Shown here: positions 32,373-56,847 of the stretch, piece by piece
How positions within the stretch are numbered: position 1 is the first letter of the stretch
Layout of the letters: every line of letters starts with the position of its first letter
Source: Hypomesus transpacificus
Lineage: Eukaryota > Chordata > Actinopteri > Osmeriformes > Osmeridae
NCBI RefSeq assembly: GCF_021917145.1
Contig: NC_061068.1
Coordinates: 9,675,724-9,739,723 of the forward strand
DNA: 64,000 bases
Direction: 5' to 3'
The notes under the pieces: model-generated
What the model saw: only the letters and a program-made list of their open reading frames with translations
Database searches by the model: none
What the model was told of the DNA's origin: nothing
Program-made: the position numbers and the translations under genes

Positions 32373-32380
32373 TAGTGCTG

Positions 32381-42098
<9,718 letters not shown>

Positions 42099-43212
42099 CT
42101 AAGAGGTAAATAATGTTCTCAACTTAATGTCTCAGTTCAGACTGCTGTATTATTGTATTTTATGTATTTAAGAGCACACCGGCTGACCTCACAGCATGGG
42201 TTGAATGTGAGCCATGAAACCAAAAATGTAGTATAAAGGGAAATAACAGAGTTCTGCAGCCTCAACAAAAAAAATATGAAACTTTGCTACAGAAGGCAGT
42301 CGAATCTCCAAGGAATGTCTTTCTATTTCTCAGATGGGGATATGTCAGGTGGGGTCTACAGTATTCCCACTGGAGTCCATTTCACCCTCCACATTTAATG
42401 TAAGGCACTCACTTGTCTGTCCAAGGATGACGGTGGAAGAAGAAGATGAAGAAAAAATGTATTTCTTAGTCCACTCTTTCTTTCTTGTCCTTCTGTTGTG
42501 GCAAAGCAAGCCTTTTGTCACTATTTATTTAAATACAAATATCTAAGTCAATATTCATCAAACCACAAACCAGATTTTCAGTTTTGTGTTTCCACTCCTT
42601 ATTAGTAGTAGGTCCTCTTGACTTTTATGGCGTTTTTATGTATGTTGTGTTAAATATCAGGTTTCAATGCCCCCCTCCATATCATACATCTGTCTCTCTG
42701 TGCCTTGATGTTCATTTGGGAAGAGGACAGGTTGATTAGCTGTTGAGAAAACCAAAACTAACCATTACACACAATACTATAAATAAGCAATAAGATCTAA
42801 TTTAGAGGATTATATTTATAACTTTAGTGGATCAGATCAGTCATCCATATTTCTCATAGATCCATATATAATTTTACATAGGCTAAACACATTTAATGTA
42901 CAAATAGGATATCAATAGTTGTATTACAAATGCAAACATTTGTTAAAAAAGCATATATGCATCATAGAATGGTGAAAATAATCATCAATTTCCATAAATA
43001 ACTTATTTAGGCTACAACGTTTACAATATTGGCATGCGGTCATTGAGCATGCTGACTATTTCATTGTCTAGAGAGACTAATTCATACATATTGTTGATCA
43101 AATAATTAAGCAATAGCCACATTTTCCGAAAAACCATAAGACCTGTATTTGTTATCTCTGAAGATTAGACCCAAGTTACACTTATTTATCACATTTTTAA
43201 AAGTCCACTCAC

Positions 43213-43330
43213 CTGATACTCCTCGGTACCCAGTTGAGTAATGATGAGGTACGTGTACAGGTGTCTATGGTAAACGAAACACCACAGGGACATGGGCCCA
43301 TACAGGCTAGAAGTGGTTTAATCCGTGAAG
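43213..43330 (-). other. Candidate 5' non-coding exon of c1ql4
   Basis: On the minus strand TATCAG is followed by a consensus donor GTGAGTGG (43212 downward), upstream of the good acceptor near 41877. Joined, the open frame from the nearest ATG stops soon after the junction and is not in frame with the C1q-like protein, so it would be 5' UTR. The upstream limit of the exon is not defined. G/C-richer DNA at 43690-43750 could be the promoter. Confidence 0.3.
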
Positions 43331-46300
43331 ACCGGTCATCCTCACCATTGCCACAAGGTGAGTTGCAGAGCTTCCCTGAAGTCCGTAGTATAACAGAACT
43401 GTCACTTATCAGACGGAAGGTCTACGTGTTATACAAATGTTGTCCTTTTTTTTTTACAAATTGAAATTAAGCTCGAGCAGTTCGAAGGACAAGTGTATCA
43501 CTTGTCGATTGGATTCGATGTATCCCACAGTTCGAGGTAAAATTGATCTTTGCCTTCCTATAAATTATAATGCACTTCCTCTTGGGCTCCTAAAAAGTAT
43601 AATGAATATTCTTAGATATTCTGTCCAGTGTAAGTACCTTGAAGAACGTTTATACCAGAAAGCAACAGTTCTCTCACTTGTTAGATTTCGCCCTTCTTCT
43701 TCACCATGGCATATCTACCTCGCGCACTCCCCCGCCCTTCTGCGCTCGCGCTCTTTCATACACTGTCCCATCCTCTTATCTTTCTTCTCACTTTGAAGGT
43801 AATAGTTGATGGTTAGTTAATAAGAGGAAGATCCAATAATGTAACTTTAAATGTATGCATTCAAAGAATATGGAAACTGTTCACATGTTGACAGTTTATA
43901 CAGTTACATTTGCCAATTAGCTATTTTATCATCTGATTCATAAATGGAACCTTTTTTAAATTTGGACTATGTGAATAATTTAAACAAAGAAATGTTGCAT
44001 TTTCTTTACATAATCATGGTAGCACTTTCATTAGCAGGTTACATATTTTAGGGGCTTTACTTTTGAGTAATAAGCCAAATAAAACCATATAAAAAGAGAC
44101 TAGGATGTAGTGATAATGGTAGAGACTGACAGCCTAAAGAATGACAAAGTGAGAGAGAGGGTGAAAGGAGGAGAGTGCTGTTCTCAGGGCTGTTGTCAGA
44201 GTCTCTATGTTTCTCTAGCTTTCAGAGCTCATTAGTGGTGAAAGACACATTGCTGCTGACAACCTCTCCTTTTCCTCTTTCAGTTTCTCTTCCTTTCTAT
44301 CACTCCCTCAACTCACCTTCTAGTCCTTAATGTTTCTTAATATACCTTGGTTCAATGTGTTCAAATGTATTATTTGAATAAAATAACAGTATTACACCAT
44401 GTTCAGTTGGAATAGATTCCCACAACCCATTGTTGTTTCACATTATTCATTGAAAAATGTTAATCAGAAAACGTTTTCTGAACCCTTCACAAACACATTA
44501 AATTGACCACACCTTTTGGTTTACAGTGATCATAAGATCTGCTCCCGGTCACATGCAACCATTTCTGGCACCATAAAAACTTGTGAAATAAATATGCAAG
44601 ATGTCAGCTGTACACTTGATTTATTCAGCGCTTAACTTTACTGAAGGGGAAAGTGTAGCAGATATTGAATATGGATCAATAGATCACTCTTCAGGATGCG
44701 TACTGTCAGCTGGCTTAGCCCCAGGCAGACAGCAAGCCTCTGGTCACAGCAGCAGAAGGAGAATGAAAGAGCGAGAACCAACCCTCTAATCGTCAACCAT
44801 AGACAGTCTGATAATCAATTATAAACCAGCAGTGTATGTGAAACGTATGAGGGAAGAATATGTGTGTGTGAATGTGTATGCTTGTTCTCAGTGTAGCTGC
44901 GCACCAAACTAAGTCCTTTGGTTGAAAAGATAATTACCATGAGTCAAAGACAATTTGGAGAGAATTCGATTTTTAGAGTCTCATTAAATTGTAACTAAGC
45001 TGATTAATATTGAGGTCTGTGATTATATATTAATACAGTAATATGTGCCATGGTTTTGTTACCTCCTCTTTTCTCTCCTCTTTCTTTATGTTAGAGACAA
45101 GATCTGTTTATTCAACACACTACATGAAACGGTATGAATCCTCACCATCTTATGTAGGTGGAGTCAAAATATTTTGAATATAGTTAAATCCTAGATTGTG
45201 TGTCTTATTATTTAATATGATGTATAGAAGGATATGTAGAAGGACACTTATCTTCACCTTTTCATCACATCAGTGCTCCTCTAACCTTCAGGTGTCTGGG
45301 ATACTGATGATTGATAAGCCAGCCTTACTGCAAGGGGATGGACGAGAGGACCAAGGGGCTGCAACATGGGTCAAGCCCCAGGTGAGATGCTCTGCTCTTG
45401 TTACTTTTTATCAAGGTCCTCAAACAGCCCAACATGTTTTTAGACCATATGGTTGAATGGATTTGTATAAAGCATTCAAGAATGGAACTAAATAATTCAT
45501 ACACATTTGATTGGGCAACAATTCACGACATAAAGGTGACATTCACGACCATGTAACTACATAACAATACCTACAGTAAAAACATTGTAAATGCATAGGA
45601 TTTGCTAGACATATACATTGTATTACATTTTAGTGGTATAGGTTGTTACTAAAGTGTGAGAGGGTCCAGTATGGGGAGGGTCAGGTGAAGGTTGGGTGCC
45701 ATTTCTGTGCCATACACAACAGCCAGGCCAAATAATCTGCCATGGAAAGGGTGTGACAGCCTAATAGTTCATAAATCAGAGAGATAGAGAGAATAAAACT
45801 AAGAAAAAGAGAGAGATAGACAGTAAGAGATAGAAATAGAGTCATGCTGTCAATGATAAGCCTCGGACATGTGTGTGTTTGTGTGTTTTTGCCAGGGTGT
45901 TCCCGTATGCATCCACCTATGTCTGTGTAGATCTGATTATAGTCTCTGATTGCAATTGACAGTGTGCAGATTGAGTTGCACAGCCTCTCTAATTCTCTCT
46001 ATTAATAAGTAGCGCTCCACACTTCTGCCCCGGACCCCATCTATTAATCACAATTTGTCATCTGCCTTGTGCTCTCCACACTCCCTCTCCACTCCCTCCC
46101 TCCCTCTTTCACTGTCCCCATCTCTGTCCCTTGCTCTCCTAACACTTTATTCCTCCATCTAGCACCCACTTTTCTTACTGCATTCCTCAATTTCTTAATT
46201 CTACTGACTGGTGTTCTTATATTCAAGCCTCTACATTCTCTCCCTCCATTTTATCATTTCCATTTCCATCTTTCCATTTCATTTCTTTATTTCTCTCTCC

Positions 46301-49300
46301 CTCTTTTTCTCTCTCTGTCAGTCTGTCTGTCTGATCATCCCTTGCACTCCTCACCTCAACCGCTGAATATGGTCAAGCATACTGAGGAGGCTCTCTCAGT
46401 GGATTCCACATTCTAATTCTGCCGACACTCCAAGGTTAAATAAGCTGTTTCAAAACCGTAAACAATGATTTATTGGTCCAATTCATGTCTGTACTGATGC
46501 TTTGTAATTATGTATTTTGTCATGGACATATGGTCTGATGAAAGGAAAAAATATTTAACAGTATGACAATCACGTACAGTATAGTCAGAATATCATTGCA
46601 ATAATCTATTACTGTAGGGTTTCTACAGGAGCGTGGCAGACCTTGAGCTTATCAATTAGCTTGATTGAAGTAGCAGATTTTGTGCATGCAGTATAGTCTT
46701 AAAAGTCTTACAGTGTTACAGGAAAGTGCAAAGACAAAAAACTTACAAAATGCTATGTTACATCTATAACTCTACATATAACACTGTGTTCAATATTTCC
46801 CCATTGTCATGATATAGTATATGTATACACATACATATATATATATGTACATGTGGCATATATATCAGCTGTATGTGTGGCGGTGTGCTGAGGGGCTGGA
46901 AGAGGGGGAGGGGGAGAAAGAGAGAGAGAGAAAGAGAGAGAGCTATGTACAGTTCATTACCCATTGATCAAAAGTATCCACAGAATCCCACAAGAACAAT
47001 TTGTGTCAGACATTTCCAACCCCCCAGTGGTGAGCATTAATTAAAGCTCTTGTCTGGCCTCCCAGCCTGCTGCTCCCCCTAACATATCAGCGTTCTCCAC
47101 ATCTGATGTAGGAAGAACACACAGAGGAAAAGAGGCTTACATAGAGAGTAGTAGGACAGAGATGGAAAAGGTAACAGCAAGACTGAAAAAGATTGGAACA
47201 GCGGAACATTAAATTGTAAGATAAGAGAAGATGAAGAGGAACACACACATTGCTGATCACCTTCCTTGACCTCCATGACTCTGGATTATTTGTCTTTATC
47301 AAATTGCTTTTTACGTCATCTTGTAATTGTAATTACCTCGGCATCCCAGCATTTGAGACACTCTAAATGCTCAAATGTGTGTGTCTTTCCACACATAAAC
47401 ACCACCTCAACAGACTCATCCTTCGCATACAGACACACATCCACTCATCCACACTCGCAGTCCAAAGGGAAAGGTCTGTCCTGAATAATGGAGCAGAAAC
47501 ACTCCCACTACTCTTAAGAGGTCATGCCTTCTCCAAAGCCATGACAGGAGATGTATTTCACAACCCCTCCCAGTCACTCCCAGTACAAGATATTTACTGG
47601 AACCAATTTCCACACTCAGTGAGAGGACTCTTAACTTGCTTTGCACATGTTGTAAAGACTCAGAATGCAGTGTGCATACTGTCACCTATTAGTGTACATG
47701 CTTCCATGTTCAATATTGATTTAGTTTTAAAGAAACTGTGGAGATGATTTTAGAAAGAAAAACAAGTACAGAGATTAGTTTTAGACTTACGTAACAAACC
47801 AAGAGGGTCAAAAACAGAAACAGGAATGGGAACACCAATCCGTGACGAAGGACAGAAAGACAGCAGGGGTGGAAGAGAGAGCGAGGGATCATCCACCAGG
47901 GATGACAAGGGCAACAGCTGAGAGACAAGAGAAGAGAGGGATAGTCAAGCGAGACATCGGTGACTCTCTTTTTTAGTCCTTAAACCATGCTGTCCATGCT
48001 ATCGTATCACTGCAGACAAGAACATCTTCCCCACCCCACCACCACGACTGCAACATGACAGCGGCTGTCTGATTCTCTGGACAGTGCTCACCATCACACA
48101 CACACACATACACACAAACACACGTCACACACACACAAGCACATGCACATGTCCACATGCACACACTCAAACATCGACATTTTATAGGACATTTTATTGA
48201 TTGACAGCAAAATATCTGCGTGAAAGGAAACATTTATCTTGTATTTGCTCGTACAGAATGGGAATTGTCCTCGTAGATTTATCTTGTTATGTATACAGTC
48301 TCAATTAGATCTAAGTCCGTTTGTCTGCTATATTAGTTCAACAAGTGCCTCTCAAATGCATCTTCTGTAACATAGAAAACACTTGGAATTCTCTTTAATC
48401 AAATAGATGACGGCTCCCTGTGACTCGCCTCACCCTCATTCCCTCTAGGAAATCCCTCTAATGGTTCCATGACACAGGCATGTATGCACGCTGTCTGTCA
48501 CATATACACTTACATTGGGTCGAAAAACACTCTGTGGGCTACTCTAGATAAACATCCATATTATCTTCTCCATATACTGTGGCTAACTGGCTATCCATCT
48601 TCTTCTATTAGGCTTAAATGTGCAATATCAGTGTGTGAGAGCCCATCCATCTCAGTATCTGTCTGTCTCTCACACTGATCTATCTATCTGTGTCTTTAAC
48701 CTGCTGCCTGTACCAGCCTGGCTCGAGTAAACAGGGGCTCTGAACACAATTACAGTAACAAATCTCTGCCACACTATTTTTATATTTCTACCACACTCAG
48801 TCTCACCCATCCTATCTCTCTGTTCTTCATTCTCTTTCTCCCTCTTTCTCTCCCCTCTCTCTCTCTCTCTCTCTCTCTCTTTATCTGTCTCTCTCTTTCT
48901 TTCTTTGTCTCCCCATCGTCCTCTCTCTAACCCTGCATGTCCACACACAAAGTGGTGAGGTGGCCTCGTTTGTTTTTATCTTGCAGCTAACAAGCTCTCA
49001 TTTAGCCTCTGCTGGGGAGGAATGTTCTGGAGGAACTATCAATTCCAGAACATTGCATGTATGTGTGCTTGTGTGTGTCTGTGTGTGTATGTGAGAGAGC
49101 AAGAGCAGTTACTCACCAAAACAAAAGTTTGTATTTGTATTCATAACAGTATTTTCCTGTCCAATTATTTGCCTCTCAGTTTACCTCTTTTACCTCTGCG
49201 CATTACAGTAAACTAACTCTCTTTTTATTGCTAGGTCAGGATTTCCTGTTTGACATGAAATCGGGTTATACAATTAAATATTGACTATTTGTTTGGTTTT

Positions 49301-49540
49301 ATTCACAGTACTTGAGATCCACAGATAAGAGATTCAGATTGTCAGGGTTTAAGTGTGTCAAAGGGATTTGAAGAGGAATGTTTGTCTTGAGTGTTGATTG
49401 CCTTACAGTATGAAGTCTTACAAATGTAAGCCAATTGTATCTGCACCTATCAATAGGTTTAAGGTGTGGGCGTGGGAGGGGCGGTGTTAGGGGGGGGGGG
49501 GGGGGGCGATCAGCACCTTTGGTGTTTCTGAGGCCATAGG

Positions 49541-49737
49541 TTTACATTTACATTTAGTTATTTAGCAGACGCTTTTATCCAGAGCGACTTACAGTAAGTA
49601 CAGGGACATTCTCCCCGAGGCAAGTAGGGTGAAGTGCCTTACCCAAGGACACATCGTCATGTGCAATGGCCGGGAATCAAACTGGCAATCTTCAGATTAC
49701 TAGCCCGATGCTCTACCCGCTAAGCCACCTGGCTCCC
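49541..49737 (-). mobile_element. V-SINE, near full length with tRNA-like head
   Basis: The minus strand starts GGGAGCCAGGTGGCTTAGCG. An A-box-like TGGCTTAGCGGG and a B-box-like AGTTTGATTCC mark the tRNA-derived promoter. The body follows, and the conserved tail (GTCGCTCTGGATAAAAGCG, CTGCTAAATAACTAAATG) ends in AAATGTAAA. It is the most complete SINE copy in the window. Confidence 0.85.
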
Positions 49738-52700
49738 AACCTGGTTCTTGCACCAAAAGATTTAATTTCAGTCTCTCTTACAAACAACTCTTCATATACT
49801 ACTACTGAAAAAGGCAAGAGACACAGGACTATAAGAATATTGAATGAGCTTGGTGACTTAATTTGTTGAATGCACACACTAGACGACAACACAGTAAATC
49901 TAACACTGTGTTTTCTCGCTTTCATTTTCTTACTTTTTTTCCACCCATCCATTCTGCAAACACTGACTGTTTGCAGAAACATTGTATTTGGTGTCACAGT
50001 AACTTTATGTTAGAACTGTGCCTATGTCATAACCTACCCCAACCACTCTCTCTCTTCTGTTTTCTCTCTCTCACTTTCTCTCTCTTTTTCTCTTCCCACC
50101 TTTTTTCTCCCGCATGCTCACACACATGCTTCTACACAAATTAATAAGCTCCTCTGCATTGTTTTCATTATTTCCATAAACAATCACAAGTCTTCTAGTC
50201 TAATGCTGTGACAGCAGTACTGCATTTAGAGAGTCAGAGGAGTTATGAATAATGCACAGCAGATCTGTCTGCCCATACCTGTGTTAGGGTATTTGGAAAA
50301 CTAGACATAGACTCTGGGTTCATGAATCATTAATTAACTATGATTAAAGTTTGCAGTTATTTAACCTTCATTCTCTCATGGTCACGTGGAAGAGTAAAGG
50401 ACTGCAGTCTCCCAAGGCCTTAACCTTCATTGCTCTTGTTTCCTACACCTAAAACTAGATTCCAGGTGTTATTGAACCAAATAGTAGTTTTTATTTAAAA
50501 TGTTTTCAGCATTAACAGATACCTATCTGATTTAATTAGATTCAGTCTGGCCAGTGGAATGTTTTGTAATTGCCTCATAATGTTTTTGTGTACACAAGTA
50601 CACATTTCAGTCACAATAGTTAAATCAATGTAATTTAGTTATCTAAATTCCAATGGGGAGGGACTAAAGAAACATTTGACTGTTTAAAAAAAAAATTGTG
50701 TGTTAGTGTGGCGGTTAATTGATCTCCAGGGTTGTGACTTATTTTTGTTGTGTTTGATTGTTGTTGCCAAGATTGCAGATATGACCTTATTCTGTATTAC
50801 ATTTGGGTAACTTAAGCCATATAAAATCCTTCTTTATTAATCTAATTGTCATAGATTAACTGAATCTCACTACATAATGCTATTTTCACAATGGCTTTAT
50901 ACTCAAACTGTGCATGGCTAATCAAAGATTTACCACCTGCTTGAAAAAAACATTTTATATTATGTTTACATTAACACTCTACCAATGTACAAACAAGTTT
51001 TTTCCACAGCTACTGGATTACACATGTTACAGAACATTAACTATTTAGTTGTATGTATTTACATTAGACATTAAACACTATACTCACAATACATATTATT
51101 TGCAAATTGGTAAAGTTTTGGTTGTGGTGGTCATTTGAAGTTTGAGGCTTTACACAAAACATTACTTATGGTTTGTGATATAGCATTTTTTGTTTTGAAT
51201 ATTTAATCAATACCGTGGTGTTAGATCTACTTGAGACAAATTCGTAGTCATTTAAATCAGTCAGACATATGTGAATATTGTCACACAAACCTAGTTTTGT
51301 CTTCAAAATCAAAGTCACATACAATGTGTTAGCATTTGCATTAAATTATTTACCTCAGCATTTCTATAACAATGTATTATGCAATGTGTGTGTGTGTGTA
51401 CGTGTGCTTGTGTATATGTGTATGTGTAATTGCCGTGACGAGACAAGATGTTGAAGACTCACTAGTGCGTAGCGCTGGAGCGCTTGAACGCTCCACGGAC
51501 GGCCCGGAGAGAGGAGGAACCAGAGAGAAACAGAAGGAGGCAGAGAACAGAAGAGGAAAACAGTGAACAAAAAATGGAAATGAATGTTTAAACGGAAAAC
51601 AATAGGGAAGATTTTTTACTGAGAAAAGCGGGTGACTGCATGCTGAGGTATTGATTTGGTGTGTTTGCTTTGGAGAACAAGGCCAATTTGGCACAGATAC
51701 CTTATTGTGACCAGCTTGTGTTTTGTATACAGTATATGAGGCCATGTGTTGTTCTCCACATTGTTAAATTGAACTCTGCTCAGCACTCTGGTGTGTGTTA
51801 ATCAGCCAGTTAATTTAGGAGAGTGGGCACAAGTTTTTATTGATTTCTGCTCTTTAAGGGAGGTTTGGGCCTCATTTAGTTCATAGACACTATATACCAC
51901 CTCGAGAGGTTAGGGATCAGAGACCCGGGAGGTGAAGTATGGTGCTGTTAGAAACCATACATTCTAAAGTAAATTGACACTGTATCTGTGTAGGAAAGGG
52001 GAGGCAAATACAGGGAGATAAATAGAGCGAGTTTGTGGGGTTGGGGGAGTGGGTTGATGGGAGAAGTGAAGAGGAGAAAAGAGGCCTCAGAGGATCCTGT
52101 TGATGTTCTGTCAAGTGGGGTTTTGTTGTTTGTGCCAATGCCACAGACACATTTGCAGACACCACCAACCACTTTTGTATGTTACTGTAAGACTTACGTA
52201 AAGGCAACAATGGTTTCAAACCATAAACCTGGCTGCTACCCGAGATTTAGACATTGTGTAACCCTTTTTGTCCTTAACCATTCTTTACTTACTTAATGTA
52301 TTGTCCACTTTTATAACCTTTAATCTCCGAGGAGGAAAAGTAAGAAGTAGTTTTTTTGGCGAGTGATTCCAAGACCATATACTAGATGGCTGACAGAGGC
52401 CAGGGTAAGAGGGTGGAGTTTGTTTCTGTCTGTGTGTGTATGTGCATATGTGTGAATGCATGCATGTGTGTATGTGTGTGGTGGGGGGAGAGAGTTTGGG
52501 GGAGTGACAGGCAGTGACGGTGGGTACACACCGTGACCTTTAGACTGGAGTCACAGGAGCAAGACGGCAGACTCCAAGGTAAAAGAAGTAAGGGCAGGAA
52601 GGAAGGAGACAGAGAAAGAGAGGTGAGAGAAAGAGAACTATAAATACAGAGAAATAGATATTGAGAGAGTGTTATAGGAGATAAGAGAAAATGTCATCTG

Positions 52701-54404
52701 GTACTGTATTGGCAACTAGCCAACACAATTTGACCAGAGAGGAAAACTTGTAGCTTTTAGTCATTTTGTGTGTGTGTATGTTTGTGTGTGTGTGTGTGTG
52801 TGCTTGTGTGTTTCATTTTACAATGGCAATGTCACTGTGTCTCCTATTTCACTATGGCTTGATTAATGTGACAAAGTACTTTGTGTGATTCCTCTTGTCC
52901 AGCAGTGCTGCTTGTACGTATTGTCTCTGTATGGTAAACATGAGAGCCTGACTTATCCACCAAACTGCTCACAGACACACACACACAGATACACACTCAA
53001 AGCACTTTAACACATTCTATACACAAAGGTGACATTCGTGCACTCAGACTCCATCTCTGTCACACACACACATACATAATTACACTTCTCAACAACTTTC
53101 TCATTAGAATTTCTACCCTGTCAATCAAGGTTTGGTGAATAATTCATAGATATTGGAAAAAAGCTGGTCGAGAAGCAAGAGTGTATGTCCAGCTAGTCCC
53201 TGGTGTGCGTTTTTAAGATTACACAAGTCACTGGGGTCTCACTGTCAATACTGTCAGCCATCTAAGATTTCCTGTCCATCCCCATTGACAGGGCACACAC
53301 AAACACAGACAGACACACACACACACACACACAGACACACACACCCAATAGACATAGGCCTGTGACTATGACAGGCCCTGCTGTCTGCTTCTCTCCTCTC
53401 AGAGTCAAGGGAAGCGGATGGGGAGGAATGCTAAGGAACCAGGAGAAGCCAAGCATACAGTCGTATTCTGGAGGAGGGGTGGGGGGGGGAGCAAGTTCAT
53501 CCTATAACTCTTTCTCTCTTTGTCCTTTTCTCGATTCTTCGTCTCCTCACCGGTCTCCAAGTCTGCAGAGACCCTCTGTGTCAGCCAGGCAGTAGAGCAT
53601 CCCATCTGTCTTTCCGTCGCTCTCTTTCTCTCTTGCACCCCCCCTCCCCCGTCTCTCTGTCTTGTGTCACCTGTCTCTCTCTCTCTCCCTCTCTCTCTAT
53701 TGGCTCCTCTGTGTCTTTTTGCTGTTAATTCTGCCAATTTTTGACAGCTGAGAAATTATGCATGGGTTCGCCCATAGGTGTGTAAACAAAGGCAGAGTAA
53801 AAAATACACAAAATCTAGATGTTCAATGTAAGGCGAGATGAGAGCCTGGGTACAAAATGAAATAATTGTATATTTAAAATACAAGACAGATGAAAGGAGA
53901 GACAATGGAAGGATAGTAAGGAAATGAAAAGGAGAAGGAAGCACAGAGAGAAGAAGACAAGCAACTTTAATTGGCTCAAAGAGATGGTCTTGAAAAGACC
54001 AAGAGACATAGGTATGGATTCCAAATGGGTGAGGGATGGAGGAAAAGTAGAGGGCTGAGTGAAAAGAAGAGAGAGAACAATGAGCAGGGAGAAAGGGTGT
54101 GAGTGCAGGGTCCTATAGAAGAGATATTACAGAGGAAACCAAAACATCTTCAGTATATATAGTAAAAAAACGTATGATCTAAGGTCACATGATAAAAACT
54201 CTGGAGCGTTTTTCCTCACAGCGGGATGGTCACTTCTAGCCTCACAGACACGTCTGTGTGTAGGATTGAATGGATCATCATCACCTGACACTAAGGGGAC
54301 AGGCACATGTGGATGTCCAGGTGGATTGAGGAGGACGTATAGAGAGAAAGACAGAAGAGAAAGAAAAGAGGAGGAGAAATATGTATATATACTATATATA
54401 TATT

Positions 54405-54416
54405 GAGAGATAGAGA

Positions 54417-54491
<75 letters not shown>
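54405..54491. repeat. (GA)n microsatellite
   Basis: About 85 bp of GA dinucleotide with one TA and one CA interruption near the left end. Confidence 0.9.
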
Positions 54492-54492
<1 letters not shown>

Positions 54493-55184
54493 AAATTAAC
54501 TCTGGAGAGTGTGTCCGTTTGTTTACTGTTGAGGTTCTCCTAAAGCAGGTGTCTGCAAAAGAAAGAGACTGTAGGAAGCAGACATGGAAGAAGAAGGCAA
54601 TTACGCAGGGCCGGTGTGGAGCGCTGGGCTTTGTTTGTGAAAGCTGCATTGTGTGGCGGCCAATAACGAGCCCCTGCAAGCTCGTTAATAATAAATTGGG
54701 GAGGAGGTAACGGGTAGGAGGGAGAGGAGGTGAACGTGTTGGTGGGCTTTTTGAGGTGTGTATGCGTGTTGGGGGGTTGCTGGTCTCAACAGAAACTGTT
54801 GACATTCTATCTGATAGGCCCCCAGACTAAATATGGAATCATAGCGCTGATGCTTGATATTGATCTTACCATACACACTCAGTGAGCAATGGAAATGCAC
54901 ACGTTAAAACACACCCATGCACCCACACACACTAACACAAACAACCAGTTTCTCTGCTTTGCCTTCACTCTACAACCCCATCCACCACAACATCCCCCTG
55001 TTTCTCCATCTCTCTTTCTCTCAGTTGTCCATCAGTTCTCATGCTCTTCCTCGTTCTTCTGGGCTGCTGTGGAGAGCAGGATCTGGGATGGATTTGATGC
55101 TGTGTGTCTGAGGAGACAGCTGACCACCATGATAAGAATGTTCATTCCACACACCTCCAATCCCATATTGAATGTAATGATTAG

Positions 55185-55230
55185 GTGTGTGTATGTGTGT
55201 GTGTGTGTGTGTGTGAGTGTGTGTGTGTGT
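55185..55230. repeat. (GT)n microsatellite
   Basis: GT dinucleotides with an AT and an AG interruption, followed by a short G run. Confidence 0.85.
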
Positions 55231-55464
55231 GGGGGGTCCTGCACATGCTCCAGCCATTACACTGTGATGTCAAAGGATGTGTGTGTGCGCACGTGTGCCA
55301 CGGAACTCAGGTTTTTGAGAAGTATGTGTGTGTATGAGAGCAAGAGACAGAGAAAATTATTACTCCTCTCACAGTGGTGTCCAAATGATCCCTCAGATTT
55401 CTCCACACTAACACCTCCCTGAGGAGAAATGGAGGATCAGACAGTCTGCCAGAACGATGGATCA

Positions 55465-55479
55465 GTGCGCGCGTGTGTG

Positions 55480-55514
<35 letters not shown>

Positions 55515-55518
55515 GTGC
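55465..55518. repeat. (GT)n microsatellite with CGCG start
   Basis: Alternating purine-pyrimidine run beginning GCGCGCGTGTGT with one TT interruption; a classic Z-DNA-prone sequence. Confidence 0.85.
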
Positions 55519-56847
55519 ATTACCACCTCTAGAGAATAGAATGGTGGAGGACCGGAGACCAAAGTAAAATTGACAACATACCTCTCCAGCTTTGCCTCCA
55601 GCTGTTTTCCCACCTCACTCCTCTCTCCTACTGTATCATTGCTTCCTATCACCCTCTTCCTTCATCTGGCATCCTCTGTTAATAGCCCCTGTCATATTAA
55701 ACAATCCTACTCACCGTCAGGTTGTCTTTAAAAGGTGAATGCTTTCAAGATTTGACATGTGTATGCTGCTGTCGTTTTTTGACACTCCCTTTTGATTTCG
55801 ACACTCCCTTTGCTTCCAAATCCGTTTGTCTTCTACTGTCTTTCTTTCTCTCTCCTGCTCTCCCTTTCTAACCTTCTCGTGTGTCTCTTCCCACCTAGCC
55901 ACAGAGACCCTGACAAGAAATGCTCAAACGTGCTTCAAAAAGCAAACTTGTAGTTCTCCCTCTACCCATTTAGCATCTCTCATTTTATGTTTCTTTCCTT
56001 TCTCCCCTCAATTTTTCTCCTTTTTTTTCATTCCTGTCCATCCTGAGAGAGGGAGGACGTGAGGTGCATTCAGCTATGACATAGTTGCTGTATTATTTGC
56101 ATTGCGCAAAAATAGTACACATCCCAATCTCTTCTTCCCCTCCACTTGTCACTCCCTCCCTTCTCTTCTCGTCATAAATTACAGCTGGTGTTAGGAATAT
56201 TTTCTGTTTCTTCCTGTTTTTTATTATTTAACTTGTTACTGTAATTTGTCAGTGTGGGTGTGGTCTCTCACTATGTGGTGTCAGAGGAAGTGGCATTGTT
56301 TAAGCAATAAGACAGACTTTAAATGTTGCAGAACACTTCTTCTCAGATTAGTGGTGCCTGCATTTCTTTGTGTTTCTCAATCTCTGTCTCATTCGATCTC
56401 TCCGAGTCTCTGTCTTCCCTTCTGTCTGTCATTTCTGACTGCATTGAGGTTTAGACAAGCTGCCAGTAAGAAAACAAAATGAGGTAAGCATGCACAGTGA
56501 AAGCCCTCATTTGGTTTGATGTAAATAGAAAAACAAATTGCATTCTGAAGCCCACACAGCACAACTTGGTCAAACACGAGGCAATGTAAGGAGGCATTCT
56601 CTAAATCTCTCTCTTTCTCTCACACTCTGCCTCTAACTCTCCTTTGCCTCTCCTCTTGGGCTAAGGAAGATTGAAAACATCCACAGTGGACCACCTCATT
56701 TGATGTGTATTCACCCCCATCTCAGGACCCTGTCTACCCCCCAGGACCCTCAGACCACCCCCGTGTCCCTGTACCACTCTTGTGACATGGGCAACACCCG
56801 TCCCCCGGTGACCAGTCTGACACACTGTAAGTCAGGACTGGTCACAT

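Larger units (their letters stand above)
27729..32380. other. Intergenic region between smarcc2 and the C1q-like gene
   Basis: About 4.6 kb of non-coding DNA. It includes the smarcc2 promoter side, a hAT element (28148-28653), a short CA tract near 29839-29882, the 25-bp minisatellite (30893-31432) and, next to the C1q-like stop codon, a 24-bp minisatellite that belongs to that gene's 3' UTR. No protein-coding exon was recognised. Confidence 0.6.
43810..56800. other. Long non-coding interval
   Basis: Thirteen kilobases without a recognisable exon. The contents are a SINE at 49541-49737, a poly-G at about 49491-49506, pyrimidine-rich runs near 46070-46330 and 48830-48905, a long (GA)n at 54405-54491 and (GT)n tracts at 55185-55230 and 55465-55518. 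It may contain regulatory DNA for the C1q-like gene or pfkm, but this cannot be read from one sequence. Confidence 0.5.

Noticed and set aside
43234-43796. Two plus-strand frames of 76 and 119 codons
   Set aside because: No family resemblance. The region is better explained as 5' non-coding DNA of the C1q-like gene on the other strand.
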